The notes under the pieces were generated by a model, which saw nothing but the letters and a program-made list of their open reading frames with translations, searched no databases and was not told the origin of the DNA. Below are positions 6,733 through 14,965 of a stretch of DNA of 21,104 bases, piece after piece (the stretch's first letter is position 1; the number at the start of each line of letters is the position of its first letter). The stretch lies in NCBI GenBank assembly GCA_964485695.1, contig CAZAKZ010000104.1, positions 1 to 21,104 on the forward strand, written 5' to 3'. Source of the stretch: CAZAKZ01 sp964485695. GTDB lineage: Bacteria > Planctomycetota > JAFGQW01. Position numbers and translations under genes: made by a program.

Positions 6733-8295
6733 TCATCCGCGGCTGGAAAACTCGGCCAGAAATCGGGTTACGAGGGCCACGCCGACGCCCGTGCCGCCCT
6801 TGCTGCGATGTTCTCGGCTCGCTTCACTCCAGGCCGTACTCGCGATATCGAGGTGCACCCAGGGGTGAGCGTCCACGAAGGTCTCGAGGAACATGCCGGC
6901 AGCGATGGTTCCGGCCTCGCGGCCGCCCGCGTTCCTCTGATCGGCCACGTCGGAGGTCAGGAGCCTCCGGTACTCTTTCCAGAGCGGCAGGCGCCACACG
7001 CGTTCTCCGCTCTTCACCCCGGCGGATTCCATGCGTCCGGCAAGGTCGTCGTCATTGGCCATCATGGCCACGGCTTGGGATCCCAGGGCCACGGCACAGG
7101 CTCCGGTCAGGGTCGCCAGGTCCACGAGGGCGTCCGGCTTCTTCTTCACGGCCCAGGCCAGTGCGTCGCCCAGAACGATGCGGCCTTCCGCATCCGTGTT
7201 GACGACCTCGACGGTCGTGCCGTCCAGCTGGGTGATGATATCGCCGGGCTTGTACGCGGCGGGGCCGGGCATGTTCTCGGCCGCGGCAATGACACCTACC
7301 ACGTTGAGGGGGAGCTTCAGGGATCTCGCCGCCGACAGGATGCCGAGGACGGCAGCGGCTCCGCTCATATCGTATTTCATCCGGTCCATGTTCTGACTGG
7401 GTTTGAGGCTGATACCGCCCGTGTCAAAGGTGATTCCCTTGCCCACCAGGCACACGGTGGGGGCATTGGCCTTCCCCCCCCTGTACTCGATCTGGATCAG
7501 GCAAGGAGGATGGGCGCTGCCCTGACCCACGGCGAGGATGCCCCCGGCCTTGATCCGCACCAGGTCGGCCTTGCCCATGACCTTACAGGCAAGGCCCTGG
7601 GACCGGGCCAGCTTCCGTGCCTCGGCTGCCAGCCCTCTGGGCTGAAGCTCGTTTCCCGGCCGGTTCACGAGGTCCCGTACGAGCCAGGCCCCGTGGGCCA
7701 CGGCCATGCCGTATCGGACGCCGGTGCGAACCCGGGGGAGTGCTCCGGCATCCCTGGCCAGCACAGTGAGCGCGGGCAGAGACGTCTTCCGGTTCTTTCG
7801 GCCCGGCCGGCCCGACTTCGACTTGCCCCGGCTCGGTACACGGTACGCGCCCAGCACGAAGCCCTCGGTCATGGCCGCAGCGGCTTTCTCCACGCCCTTC
7901 TTGCCCTTGAGGGCCGGCAGCACGAGCACGACTCGCTTCAGTTTCAGCTTGCGCGCGTGGCGGCCCAGGTTGCCGGCGGCCCTGCGGAGCGTTTCGGACT
8001 TCACCTTGGTGCGGCTGCCGAGGCCCAGCAATACGGCCCGGGGAATGTCCGGACTTCCCGTCGGGTAGAGGGTATGGATCTCCCCGGGCTTTCCGGCCAG
8101 GTCTCCGGACTTCATTGCCGCGGACAGGGCGCCGTTCAGGGCGCGATCCAGCGGGCCGGCCCCGGGGGGAATTCCCCGTCCCCGGGAATCGGTCTTGCCT
8201 TTCTTGTTTTTTTTGTCCTTCTCGAAGAAACCGACACTCACCGCATCGGCCCTCACTGCCGTACCGTTGCCGATTGCTGCAGTTACCTTGATCAT
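6733..8295 (-). CDS. pepA: Leucyl aminopeptidase (M17 family cytosol aminopeptidase)
   Basis: A 520-residue M17 aminopeptidase that removes N-terminal residues from peptides using two metal ions. All key residues are present: VGKGITFDTGG gives K286 and D291, MKYDMSG gives D309, and the signature NTDAEGRIVL gives D368, E370 and R372. The N-terminal regulatory-type domain is also present, with an unusual Lys-rich stretch at about 26-40. M17 enzymes form cytoplasmic hexamers. I prefer the ATG at 8295 because the protein then begins with the first strand seen in homologues; an in-frame ATG at 8349 would add 18 residues. A promoter candidate (8379-8407) lies upstream of both. The gene is 159 bp downstream of ispH on the same strand and is followed by a terminator-like hairpin. 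Confidence 0.95.
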   Translation of the reverse strand: MIKVTAAIGNGTAVRADAVSVGFFEKDKKNKKGKTDSRGRGIPPGAGPLDRALNGALSAAMKSGDLAGKPGEIHTLYPTGSPDIPRAVLLGLGSRTKVKSETLRRAAGNLGRHARKLKLKRVVLVLPALKGKKGVEKAAAAMTEGFVLGAYRVPSRGKSKSGRPGRKNRKTSLPALTVLARDAGALPRVRTGVRYGMAVAHGAWLVRDLVNRPGNELQPRGLAAEARKLARSQGLACKVMGKADLVRIKAGGILAVGQGSAHPPCLIQIEYRGGKANAPTVCLVGKGITFDTGGISLKPSQNMDRMKYDMSGAAAVLGILSAARSLKLPLNVVGVIAAAENMPGPAAYKPGDIITQLDGTTVEVVNTDAEGRIVLGDALAWAVKKKPDALVDLATLTGACAVALGSQAVAMMANDDDLAGRMESAGVKSGERVWRLPLWKEYRRLLTSDVADQRNAGGREAGTIAAGMFLETFVDAHPWVHLDIASTAWSEASREHRSKGGTGVGVALVTRFLAEFSSRG

Positions 8296-8378
8296 GTGTG
8301 ATTCCGTTTTCCCTGCGTGTTCCCGGATCGGATGGATCGATGGATCCATGCTCGTTTCACTCGAATTCGTGCGGGAGG

Positions 8379-8407
8379 ATCATATCTTCCACCCTGTGGG
8401 ATGCCTA
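8379..8407 (-). promoter_or_regulatory. Candidate sigma-70-type promoter for pepA
   Basis: On the - strand TAGGCA (8407-8402, 4 of 6 to TTGACA), 17 bp, then TATGAT (8384-8379, 5 of 6 to TATAAT). The predicted start is near 8372, upstream of both possible pepA start codons. Confidence 0.45.
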
Positions 8408-8454
8408 CCCCGGGACGGTTGATTTTCGAGAATTCCTGTCGAGGGCAGGCGCCT

Positions 8455-9390
8455 TCAGAGAAGATCTTCGGGCAGGGGGAAATAGACCCGTTCCTTTTTC
8501 CCCTCCACCTCCTCTACCTGGTCCGCGCCCATCACCTCGAGTCGGGCCACGACCTGCTGCACCAGGACCTCGGGAGCAGAGGCACCCGCGGTCACGCCGA
8601 TACAGTGCTCGGGCCGGACCCATTCCGGGCGGATCTGCCCGGGCTCGTCCAGGAGGTAGGCTGGCGTTCCGCTATTCCTGGCGATCTCCACCAGTCGGTT
8701 CGAGTTGGAACTGGCGGGCGACCCCACCACCAGCACCACGTCACAGGTATCTGCGAGAGCCTTGACCGCATCCTGCCGGTTCTGAGTGGCGTAACAGATG
8801 TCGGCCTTTTTCGGTCCGGAAATGCCGGGAAACCGCTGGCGCAGGATTTCGATGATGCGGGCGGTGTCGTCCACCGAGAGGGTGGTCTGGGTGACGTAGG
8901 CCAGGTTGTCGGGATCCTCCACCTCGACGGTGCGAGCTTCCTCCACGGTCTCGACGAGGTAGATCCCGCCCCCTTTCGAAAGATCCCCGTACTGGCCCAT
9001 GGTGCCCTCCACTTCGGGATGACCGGCATGGCCGATGAGGACGACCTCCTTGTTTGCCCGGTAATGACCGGCCACGGCGAGGTGGACCCGGGTCACCAGG
9101 GGGCACGTGGCGTCGAACACCTTCAGGCCCCTCTGCCGAGCCCGGTCCTGGACCGCTTTCGACACTCCGTGGGCGCTGAAGACCACGATGGCACCGTCCG
9201 GGACATGAGCCAGCTTGTCCACGAACAGCGCACCCCGCCTCCGCAGGTCGTTCACCACGAACTTGTTGTGCACCACCTCGTGACGGACGTAGATGGGGGA
9301 TCCGAAGAGCGCAAGGGCCCGCTCCACGATCTCGATGGCGCGATCCACGCCCGCGCAGAAGCCGCGGGGATTGGCCAGTCGTACTTTCAC
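8455..9390 (-). CDS. ispH: 4-hydroxy-3-methylbut-2-enyl diphosphate reductase (IspH/LytB)
   Basis: A 311-residue iron-sulfur enzyme that makes IPP and DMAPP in the last step of the MEP isoprenoid pathway. The three cluster-binding cysteines are C12 (NPRGFCAGV), C96 (VFDATCPLV) and C199 (ADICYATQNRQDAV). Substrate-binding residues known in the family are also there: H41 (HEVVHNKFVV), H74 (FSAHGVS), H124 and E126 (HPEVEGTMG), T167 (VTQTTLS) and the SSNSNRL stretch. Length is normal. The start is GTG at 9390, supported by a strong GAGGAGGT ribosome site at 9394-9401. No other MEP-pathway gene is in the window, as is common for scattered ispH. It faces away from the DUF885 gene across a 556-bp gap and is first in the leftward gene run. 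Confidence 0.97.
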   Translation of the reverse strand: MKVRLANPRGFCAGVDRAIEIVERALALFGSPIYVRHEVVHNKFVVNDLRRRGALFVDKLAHVPDGAIVVFSAHGVSKAVQDRARQRGLKVFDATCPLVTRVHLAVAGHYRANKEVVLIGHAGHPEVEGTMGQYGDLSKGGGIYLVETVEEARTVEVEDPDNLAYVTQTTLSVDDTARIIEILRQRFPGISGPKKADICYATQNRQDAVKALADTCDVVLVVGSPASSNSNRLVEIARNSGTPAYLLDEPGQIRPEWVRPEHCIGVTAGASAPEVLVQQVVARLEVMGADQVEEVEGKKERVYFPLPEDLL

Positions 9391-9437
9391 GGCACCTCCT
9401 CGGATCCAATGGTTTCTGGATCGATGGGGAGTCCACT

Positions 9438-9466
9438 TCTATGACGCTCGGCGGGACGATTTTCAA
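9438..9466 (-). promoter_or_regulatory. Weak candidate promoter for ispH
   Basis: TTGAAA (9466-9461, 5 of 6 to the -35 box) followed after 17 bp by CATAGA (9443-9438), only 3 of 6 to the -10 box. It would give a leader of about 40 nt before the GTG at 9390. Confidence 0.22.
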
Positions 9467-9679
9467 CTCCCGGGGTCCAAGGGCTTTCGCGTTCAAGAAG
9501 ATAGGCAAGTCCGATTCCAGGAATCCCCTGGCAGCCCATGCGGTCTGCACAGAAGAGAACGGACGGACGTGCAGGAAAGCACCAGGACCTCCGGACCTGT
9601 AGTGAGAAGGCCGGAGAGAACCGCTTGGAAAAAGTCGAAAGTATGCAAGGAGGTTTCCGGATATCGAGCGAACGATCTT

Positions 9680-9718
9680 CCCCCCGGGCATCAATGTGTC
9701 CCCACCCTGGCCGGGGGG
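9680..9718. repeat. GC-rich inverted repeat with flanking direct repeats
   Basis: CCCCCCGG (9680-9687) pairs perfectly with CCGGGGGG (9711-9718) across a 23-nt loop. The 7-bp word GATCTTC overlaps each outer edge (9674-9680 and 9718-9724). There is no T-run, so it is not a standard terminator; its role is unknown. Confidence 0.4.
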
Positions 9719-9739
9719 ATCTTCGATGGGGCGAAGCTA

Positions 9740-9918
9740 GCCCGGATACTTCATGAAACACCGAGCGAAAATGGATCTGAGCCTGTCTGGCAAGGCGAAA
9801 CGGCGGTTTCGACCGCAGGCGTATTCCCTGCAATACGTTGAGGATCGAAATCGTCGTTTCAACGCAGCCAGGCGGGCTCAGATCCATTTGCAGCCCGTGT
9901 TTCATGAAGTATCCGGGC
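9740..9918. repeat. 179-bp near-perfect inverted repeat (large palindromic element)
   Basis: The outer 22 bp (9740-9761) are an exact reverse complement of 9897-9918. After a 7-bp diverged patch, another 15 bp (9769-9783 / 9875-9889) match exactly, and pairing continues with scattered mismatches and one indel to a central stem CGTATT (9820-9825) / AATACG (9832-9837). Each arm also has its own small hairpin: CGAAAC-GGCG-GTTTCG at 9796-9811 and a partly matching partner at 9846-9861. Thus DNA or RNA could fold as one long stem or as a cruciform with side hairpins. No transposase and no clear target-site duplication flank it. It ends 28 bp before the DUF885 start codon. It may be a non-autonomous mobile element or a dispersed palindromic repeat. 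Confidence 0.85.
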
Positions 9919-9946
9919 AAGAGCCGGATTCGACGCGGAACAGACC

Positions 9947-11578
9947 ATGCCAGACCTCAGAGAACTGATCCAGAAGTTCCTGGAAGCGACCACGGAAAAG
10001 AACCCGGAGGTATCGACGTTCCTGGGCACCGGGGAGTGCATGGACCGCCTGCCTGACCCCTCCCCCGAGGGACTGGAGGCCAAGAAGGATTTCGTCCGCG
10101 TCTGGAAGGAGCGCTTCGCGGCCCTCGATACCCGCGCCCTGGGACCCGAAGAACGTCTGGATATCGAGGTGTTCCTCAAGGGTTCGGAGCTGTGGCTCTA
10201 CAACCTGGAAATACTGAACCAGACCCGCCACAATCCAGATCCCCTGGAAGAGCTGAGCTTCCTTCTGTTCACGCAGACAAGACGCCAGGCCCGGGACGAG
10301 GAGGGCCGGTTCCTCGGAATCACCCGACGCCTCAACGGGCTGGGTGAATACCTGGAGGCCTTTCACAGGCGTATCGAAACGGCGGATGTCCTGTGGACCG
10401 AGATGGCCCGGAAGGTGGCTGCCACGTTTCCCACCTTCTTAGAGACGATCCTCGATCGCTCCAGGGGCGTCGTCTCCGCCGGTCTGGACCGCGATCTCAG
10501 GGAGGCCATCCACCACGCCCACGAGGCCCTGGAATCCCACCTGGCCTGGCTGGACCGTATCCCCACCCGAGAAAATCTCTGGGCCCTCGACGAGGAGCGC
10601 TTCTCGACGTTGCTCCGCCTCAAGGCCATCGAGCCGGGTCCCGAGGAGATCGAAGTCATGGGCCTGGAGGCCCTGGCGACGTTCAAGGCCGAACACGACC
10701 GCCTGGCACGAGAGGTGGATCCCGCCCTGAGCCCGGAGGAAGTCACGGAGGTCCTGAGAAAAGACCGGCCCGACAATTTCGCCACCCTTCTCGAGGAGGT
10801 ACGTTCCCTGGCGCTCGAGGCGCGAGCGTTCATCGAGAAGAACCGCCTGGCCGCCGTCCATGCGTGGGAGACGCTGGAAATCGAGCCGACACCGCCCTTT
10901 TTCCGGCCCCTGGTTCCCACCACCGCCTACTTCTCTCCTGTCCGGCACGACGAGGTCCAGATCGGCACCTACGCCATGACGCCACCGGCCGCGCCATCCC
11001 TCCTGGATGAGTACTGCCGCAGCACGCTTCCGCTCATCGCCACCCACGAGGGGTATCCCGGCCACCACCACCACATCGTCACCGTCAACCGCCTCTCGAA
11101 CATCCTCCGGGAAGGCGGCATTCTCGGATTCCCGACCGATCCCACGTGCTGGTTCGGCGCCGAGCTGGTCGAGGGCTGGGCCTACTACGGAGAAGCGCTC
11201 ATGCTGGAGCGGGGCTTCTACAACACGCCCGCCGTCCGGCTCCAGTTCCAGAAGAAGCTGATCCGCCGGGCCGCGCGCATGGTGGTGGATGTGCGCCTCT
11301 CCTCCGGCCGCATGACATTCGATCAGGCCGCTGCCTACCTCCAGGAGAACACGGGCATGGCCGGTGATCTGGTCCTCCCGGAGATCCAGCGATATACCCG
11401 GAATCCGGGCTATCAGCTGGGCCACCTCCTCGGCAAGATGCTGCTGGAAAATCTCCGGGCACAGCGCCAGAAGGCCGAGGGGGACGCCTTTGACGTCTAC
11501 GCCTTCCACAACCGGATCCTTCAGGCCGGCGTGGTGCCGGTGAAGTTGCTGGCCGGTTCCATGGCAAAAGGACAGTGA
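9947..11578 (+). CDS. DUF885 family protein, putative metallopeptidase
   Basis: A 543-residue protein of the DUF885 family. Diagnostic stretches are ATHEGYPGHHHH (H367, E368, H373) and LVEGWAYYGEALMLE (E409 to E416), which resemble the metal-binding and catalytic segments of zincin-like peptidases; this activity is inferred rather than shown. The last third also carries the family-typical YTRNPGYQLGHLLGK region. There is no signal peptide, whereas many DUF885 proteins are exported, so this copy looks cytoplasmic. The N-terminal half is helical and charged. The ATG at 9947 has no good ribosome site and follows the large inverted repeat by 28 bp, so its leader RNA may be strongly structured. 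Its TGA overlaps the GTG start of the next gene, suggesting translational coupling. Confidence 0.88.
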   Translation: MPDLRELIQKFLEATTEKNPEVSTFLGTGECMDRLPDPSPEGLEAKKDFVRVWKERFAALDTRALGPEERLDIEVFLKGSELWLYNLEILNQTRHNPDPLEELSFLLFTQTRRQARDEEGRFLGITRRLNGLGEYLEAFHRRIETADVLWTEMARKVAATFPTFLETILDRSRGVVSAGLDRDLREAIHHAHEALESHLAWLDRIPTRENLWALDEERFSTLLRLKAIEPGPEEIEVMGLEALATFKAEHDRLAREVDPALSPEEVTEVLRKDRPDNFATLLEEVRSLALEARAFIEKNRLAAVHAWETLEIEPTPPFFRPLVPTTAYFSPVRHDEVQIGTYAMTPPAAPSLLDEYCRSTLPLIATHEGYPGHHHHIVTVNRLSNILREGGILGFPTDPTCWFGAELVEGWAYYGEALMLERGFYNTPAVRLQFQKKLIRRAARMVVDVRLSSGRMTFDQAAAYLQENTGMAGDLVLPEIQRYTRNPGYQLGHLLGKMLLENLRAQRQKAEGDAFDVYAFHNRILQAGVVPVKLLAGSMAKGQ

Positions 11579-12873
11579 CGCCTCCGGCCCCGGATCCACG
11601 GAATCCTCTCGAAGAAGCGGATTCCGCCCTTGAAGAGGGCGACCTCGACAGGGCACTGAATCGAGTCGGCCACTGTCTTCGCAGCCGTCCCCACGCCCGG
11701 GAAGCCTACGACCTGGCCGCCCGGATCCTGGAGAAGAAGGGAAGCAGCAAGGAAGGGCTGCTGTTCAGACTGTGCCACGACAACTTCGAATCACCCCGAC
11801 ATTTCTATGACCTCGGCTTCCACTTCATGGCCGCAGACTTGCCCCACATGGCCAGACCGATTCTGAGCCGCGCGTTCGACCTGGGGCCGGACAATCCGAA
11901 TGTGCGCGTCGAGTACGCAGTGGCACTTGCGGAAACCGGAAGCCACGACCGGGCTCTCGACGTCCTGAAAGACCTCGATCCCACCCTCCTCCGGCAGAAT
12001 CCCGGCATCGTATTTCTCCATGGCTGGTGTCGCCTCTTAAGCGGGCAGACCGAGGAGGCCGGCCAGGCTCTCGAGGTTCTGGATCGGCTGCAAGCGTCTC
12101 CCGGATTCGACCCTCGACTCAGGGAACGGCTCGGCCTGGGATTCGAACGCGCCCGGGCCGTGGGTCGTCCGGACCCGGACGACCTTGCCGCCTGGCACTT
12201 CATCCAGTACGGCGGGGTGGTGTTGTCCCAGAACGATCTTCCGGACATGGGTGGGCGGTACGGGGTGATCTGGGAGTCCTACGAAGAGGTGGCCGGCCGC
12301 CTGGCCTCCCTCCTCGCTCTGCTGAAACACCTCGAGGTGGAAGTCACAGCGGTGATCACGCCGGGCGGAAAGGACGCGGAGGTCCTGGGCCGCGCCGTGG
12401 CCAGGCACCTCCACATTCCCCGCAGGGCCTTCGTTGCTCACGAGGCCGTGAAGCCCGGCACCCTGTTCTGTGCGGCCTCTCCGGAGGACCTCGTCGAGGT
12501 ACCGTTCCTGGCCCGTTGCAGCGAGGGGCTCCTGGCGTACGCCCATCGCCTGTGCTGGACCCGATCCGCACCCCTGACGCCGGACGTTGTCGGCCTCATG
12601 GCCCAGGCGCACTTCTTTCCCTGGAACCGGGCCCTGAGCTTCGACTCCGTGGAGAAGAAGGTGGTGGAGCGGTCCGAAGACAGACGTCCCCCCGCCGCCA
12701 TCGCCGGCCACCTGGCCGACCTGATTCCCGATGCAGCGCCGGAGGCCTTCCTGAAACGCCTGGACTTCTTCCACCGGCACAGGGCCCTCACCCTCATGGA
12801 TGGAGACGACTGCATCACGTATCGGCCTGCTTTCCGCCAGGAAAGCCCGGTGAAGAGCAACCGGTTCTTGTAA
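11575..12873 (+). CDS. TPR-repeat protein with uncharacterised C-terminal domain
   Basis: A 432-residue protein that I cannot assign to a named family. Residues about 10-190 look like TPR helical pairs (EADSALEEGDLDRALNRVGH, FMAADLPHMARPILSRAF, VALAETGSHDRALDVL, WCRLLSGQTEEAGQALEVL), a scaffold for protein binding. Residues about 200-432 are a different alpha/beta region with HFIQYGGVVLSQND, VEVTAVITPGGKDAEVLG and HIPRRAFVAHEAVKPGTLFC; the strand-loop-helix order faintly recalls phosphoribosyltransferases, but no PRPP motif is present, so no function is claimed. No signal peptide is seen. The GTG start lies inside the last codons of the DUF885 gene (GTGA overlap), which implies co-expression and perhaps joint function. 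A 133-bp gap follows before the next gene. Confidence 0.78.
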   Translation: MTPPAPDPRNPLEEADSALEEGDLDRALNRVGHCLRSRPHAREAYDLAARILEKKGSSKEGLLFRLCHDNFESPRHFYDLGFHFMAADLPHMARPILSRAFDLGPDNPNVRVEYAVALAETGSHDRALDVLKDLDPTLLRQNPGIVFLHGWCRLLSGQTEEAGQALEVLDRLQASPGFDPRLRERLGLGFERARAVGRPDPDDLAAWHFIQYGGVVLSQNDLPDMGGRYGVIWESYEEVAGRLASLLALLKHLEVEVTAVITPGGKDAEVLGRAVARHLHIPRRAFVAHEAVKPGTLFCAASPEDLVEVPFLARCSEGLLAYAHRLCWTRSAPLTPDVVGLMAQAHFFPWNRALSFDSVEKKVVERSEDRRPPAAIAGHLADLIPDAAPEAFLKRLDFFHRHRALTLMDGDDCITYRPAFRQESPVKSNRFL

Positions 12874-13006
12874 CACGGGAACGGTCTGCTCTGTTGCACA
12901 CCCCCCCCGCCTTCCCGATAGGGTGGAATTCTGGTAAATTACATGTCTCCGAACCCTGGCAGCCCGTGGACATGCTGGCGCGGACCTACTTGAAGGAATT
13001 TGAGAC

Positions 13007-14908
13007 ATGCACCCTCCCCGCACCCTCTTCCTGGGTCTCCTGGCCCTCCTGATCCCGGCCGCTCCCCACGCCGGCCAGACCCCGACACCGAACGATCCCT
13101 CCCGGGTGCTCGTGCTCTACGACCGGAACGAGGCCGATTCCAACGGGAACGGCGTGGGCGACTCGGAGGAGATCGCCCGGCTCTACGCCGGAGTGCGCGG
13201 GGTACCGGCGGCCAATCTGCTGGGCCTCGACGTCTCCATCCAGCGCTACTACTACTCGGGTTCCACGGCCTGGATCCAGATCTGGAAGGACATGATCCAA
13301 CCCCTCCAGACAAAGCTGGTGAGCCTGGGTACGGACAACATCGACACGATCCTCCTGAGCTTCGGGATTCCTTACCGGTTCAACATACCGGGTGCCACCT
13401 CCTTTGCCACGCGCGCCATCGACAACTTCATCGGCGTCCCCTTCAGCATCGGCACCGAGACCGGGCACACCCTGCCCAACTCGTGGTGGAGAAACACCTA
13501 CTTCGAGTCCTCTCCCAGCCGCTTGCCGGATCAGGGACGGTTCAACCACAAGACCCACACCTTCTCGGGCAAGCCGCTCTACCTCGTTTCCAGGCTGGAC
13601 GGACCCACGGTGCATGCGGCGCGTGAACTCATCGAAGGTGCACGGTACGCCGAACGATACCTGAGCCCCCTGCCCGGCTACTACAACGGCTTCGGGTACG
13701 TGGACACCCGGTACGGCAAGTACTCCTCGACGCTCCTCGACGGCTACCCCTTCGGCTACGGTTCCTACTCCAACGCCGACAGGTGTATCGCCTACGGGAA
13801 ACGATTCGTCGAGGCCTCGAGGCTCGCCCTGAAGTGGGAGGCGACCGGCAAGGAAATCGGCGAGACCGGGGCCGTCTACCATGACAACACGCCGGCCCAG
13901 ACCGCTCCCAGGGCGATGTTCTATTCCGGATGGTACAACTACCGGGCCTATCACGACGTCTGGAACTGGCTCCCCGGCAGCGTGGCCTGTGACCTGAACT
14001 CCAATTCCATCCAGAACTTCCACACCACGTACGACAAGGCCTTCCTGACCATGGCCTTCAGCCGGGGCCTCACGGCGGGTGCCGGGGTCATCGCCGAGCC
14101 CTACCTGAGTGGCCACTACCGCCCCGAGGTACTCCTCTACTACCTCCTGCAGGGCTACACCTGGGCCGAGGCCGCCTCCCTGTCCAATCCGGCCCTCGGG
14201 TGGGTCTGCGTGCAGGTCGGCGATCCTCTCTATTCACCGTTCAGGGCCGGCCGGAAACCGGTTCAGGACACCTGGCAGCCGCCGGGACCGAGGCTTTCCG
14301 TGGAGGTGGAGGCAGGTGGAACAGCCCACGTGGTGGCGGACCTGGACACCCTGGGCCGGGAGCCCGACCTGGTCACCGCGAAGGTGGACTACGGAACCAC
14401 GCCGGTGCCGGGCATCACCGTGGAACACGACAGCATCTACCGCGTACGAAAATCCGTGACGCTCACGAGCCTGACACCGGACACGCTCTACTACTATCGA
14501 GTCGAGATCCGGGATCCTGCCGGCCTGACCACCGGCGCGGGCCCCTCCATCTTCTTCTCCACGCCGGCCGAGCCGGTGCGGGCGCACATTCACCCCACCC
14601 AGGTTCTCGTGAAGTCGGGCCGCCCCTTCACCCTGAACTTCACCTTCAAGTGCAAGCCGGATCTGTCCCACCTGACCGCGTTGAGAATCGACCTCATCGA
14701 CGAGCAGACCCTGAAGACCTACGACGCCACCCCCCTCGTCCTGGTCTACCACTCGACCTATTTCACGAGCGCTAACCTGGATACTCTCACCCTCTGGATC
14801 ACGCTCCCCGCCGTGCTTCCGCCGGGAAAGTACACCTTCAAGACCACACTCTCGCAGAAGGGGAAGAACCACACCGCCGCTTCCACGGTTACACTTCAGG
14901 CCCCCTGA
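13007..14908 (+). CDS. Secreted TIGR03790 family protein with C-terminal FN3/Ig-like domains
   Basis: A 633-residue exported protein. Residues 1-22 are a signal peptide ending PHA. Residues about 33-415 match the TIGR03790 pattern: RVLVLYDRNEADS, EIARLYAGVRGVPAANLLGLDVS, IDTILLSFGIPYRF, FMTMAFSRGLTAGAG-like segment near 345-360, LLYYLLQGYTWAEAASLS and the closing VQVGDPLYSPF. Family members occur almost only in genomes that carry an exosortase (PEP-CTERM) system, but their role is unknown. Residues about 453-518 resemble a fibronectin type III domain (SLTPDTLYYYRVEIRDPAG), followed by an Ig-like strand region. No PEP-CTERM motif or C-terminal membrane segment is present. The ATG has a ribosome site GAAGGA at 12992-12997. 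A TAAATT at 12935-12940 might be its -10 box, without a good -35. Confidence 0.88.
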   Translation: MHPPRTLFLGLLALLIPAAPHAGQTPTPNDPSRVLVLYDRNEADSNGNGVGDSEEIARLYAGVRGVPAANLLGLDVSIQRYYYSGSTAWIQIWKDMIQPLQTKLVSLGTDNIDTILLSFGIPYRFNIPGATSFATRAIDNFIGVPFSIGTETGHTLPNSWWRNTYFESSPSRLPDQGRFNHKTHTFSGKPLYLVSRLDGPTVHAARELIEGARYAERYLSPLPGYYNGFGYVDTRYGKYSSTLLDGYPFGYGSYSNADRCIAYGKRFVEASRLALKWEATGKEIGETGAVYHDNTPAQTAPRAMFYSGWYNYRAYHDVWNWLPGSVACDLNSNSIQNFHTTYDKAFLTMAFSRGLTAGAGVIAEPYLSGHYRPEVLLYYLLQGYTWAEAASLSNPALGWVCVQVGDPLYSPFRAGRKPVQDTWQPPGPRLSVEVEAGGTAHVVADLDTLGREPDLVTAKVDYGTTPVPGITVEHDSIYRVRKSVTLTSLTPDTLYYYRVEIRDPAGLTTGAGPSIFFSTPAEPVRAHIHPTQVLVKSGRPFTLNFTFKCKPDLSHLTALRIDLIDEQTLKTYDATPLVLVYHSTYFTSANLDTLTLWITLPAVLPPGKYTFKTTLSQKGKNHTAASTVTLQAP

Positions 14909-14929
14909 CTCGGATTTTCGGCCCCGCGC

Positions 14930-14958
14930 TTGACAGCCCTTCCGGGGAGGATTACGGT
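14930..14958 (+). promoter_or_regulatory. Candidate promoter placing the transcript start at the next ATG
   Basis: A perfect TTGACA (14930-14935), a 17-bp spacer, then TACGGT (14953-14958), 3 of 6 to the -10 consensus. The expected start is at or next to the ATG at 14966, which would make the mRNA leaderless. A GGGGAGG at 14944-14950 is 15 nt from the ATG, too far for a usual ribosome site. Confidence 0.4.
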
Positions 14959-14965
14959 CGATTCC

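Larger units (their letters stand above)
9391..9739. other. Non-coding stretch between ispH and the large palindrome
   Basis: About 350 bp with no credible gene: open frames crossing it lack ribosome sites and recognisable protein features. It holds the ispH ribosome site, a weak ispH promoter candidate, and a G/C-rich inverted repeat at 9680-9718. An AAGGAGG at about 9647-9653 resembles a ribosome site but leads to no plausible protein. Confidence 0.5.

Noticed and set aside
6721..8301. A 526-codon open frame on the + strand opposite pepA
   Set aside because: It is a mirror of the pepA coding strand in high-GC DNA; the - strand product has every M17 catalytic residue, while this one has no recognisable domain.
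9740..9918. A simple rho-independent terminator for either neighbouring gene
   Set aside because: Both neighbouring genes start, rather than end, at this gap; the element is far longer than a terminator and has no T-run.
9387..9968. Open frames running through the large inverted repeat on both strands
   Set aside because: Both start inside the arms, so similar N-termini on the two strands simply reflect the palindrome; no ribosome sites or protein features support them.
12180..12210. TGGCAC inside the TPR gene as a sigma-54 site
   Set aside because: No TTGC follows at the required distance, and it lies within coding sequence. Other TGGCAC words (near 5025, 10703 and 11931) fail in the same way.
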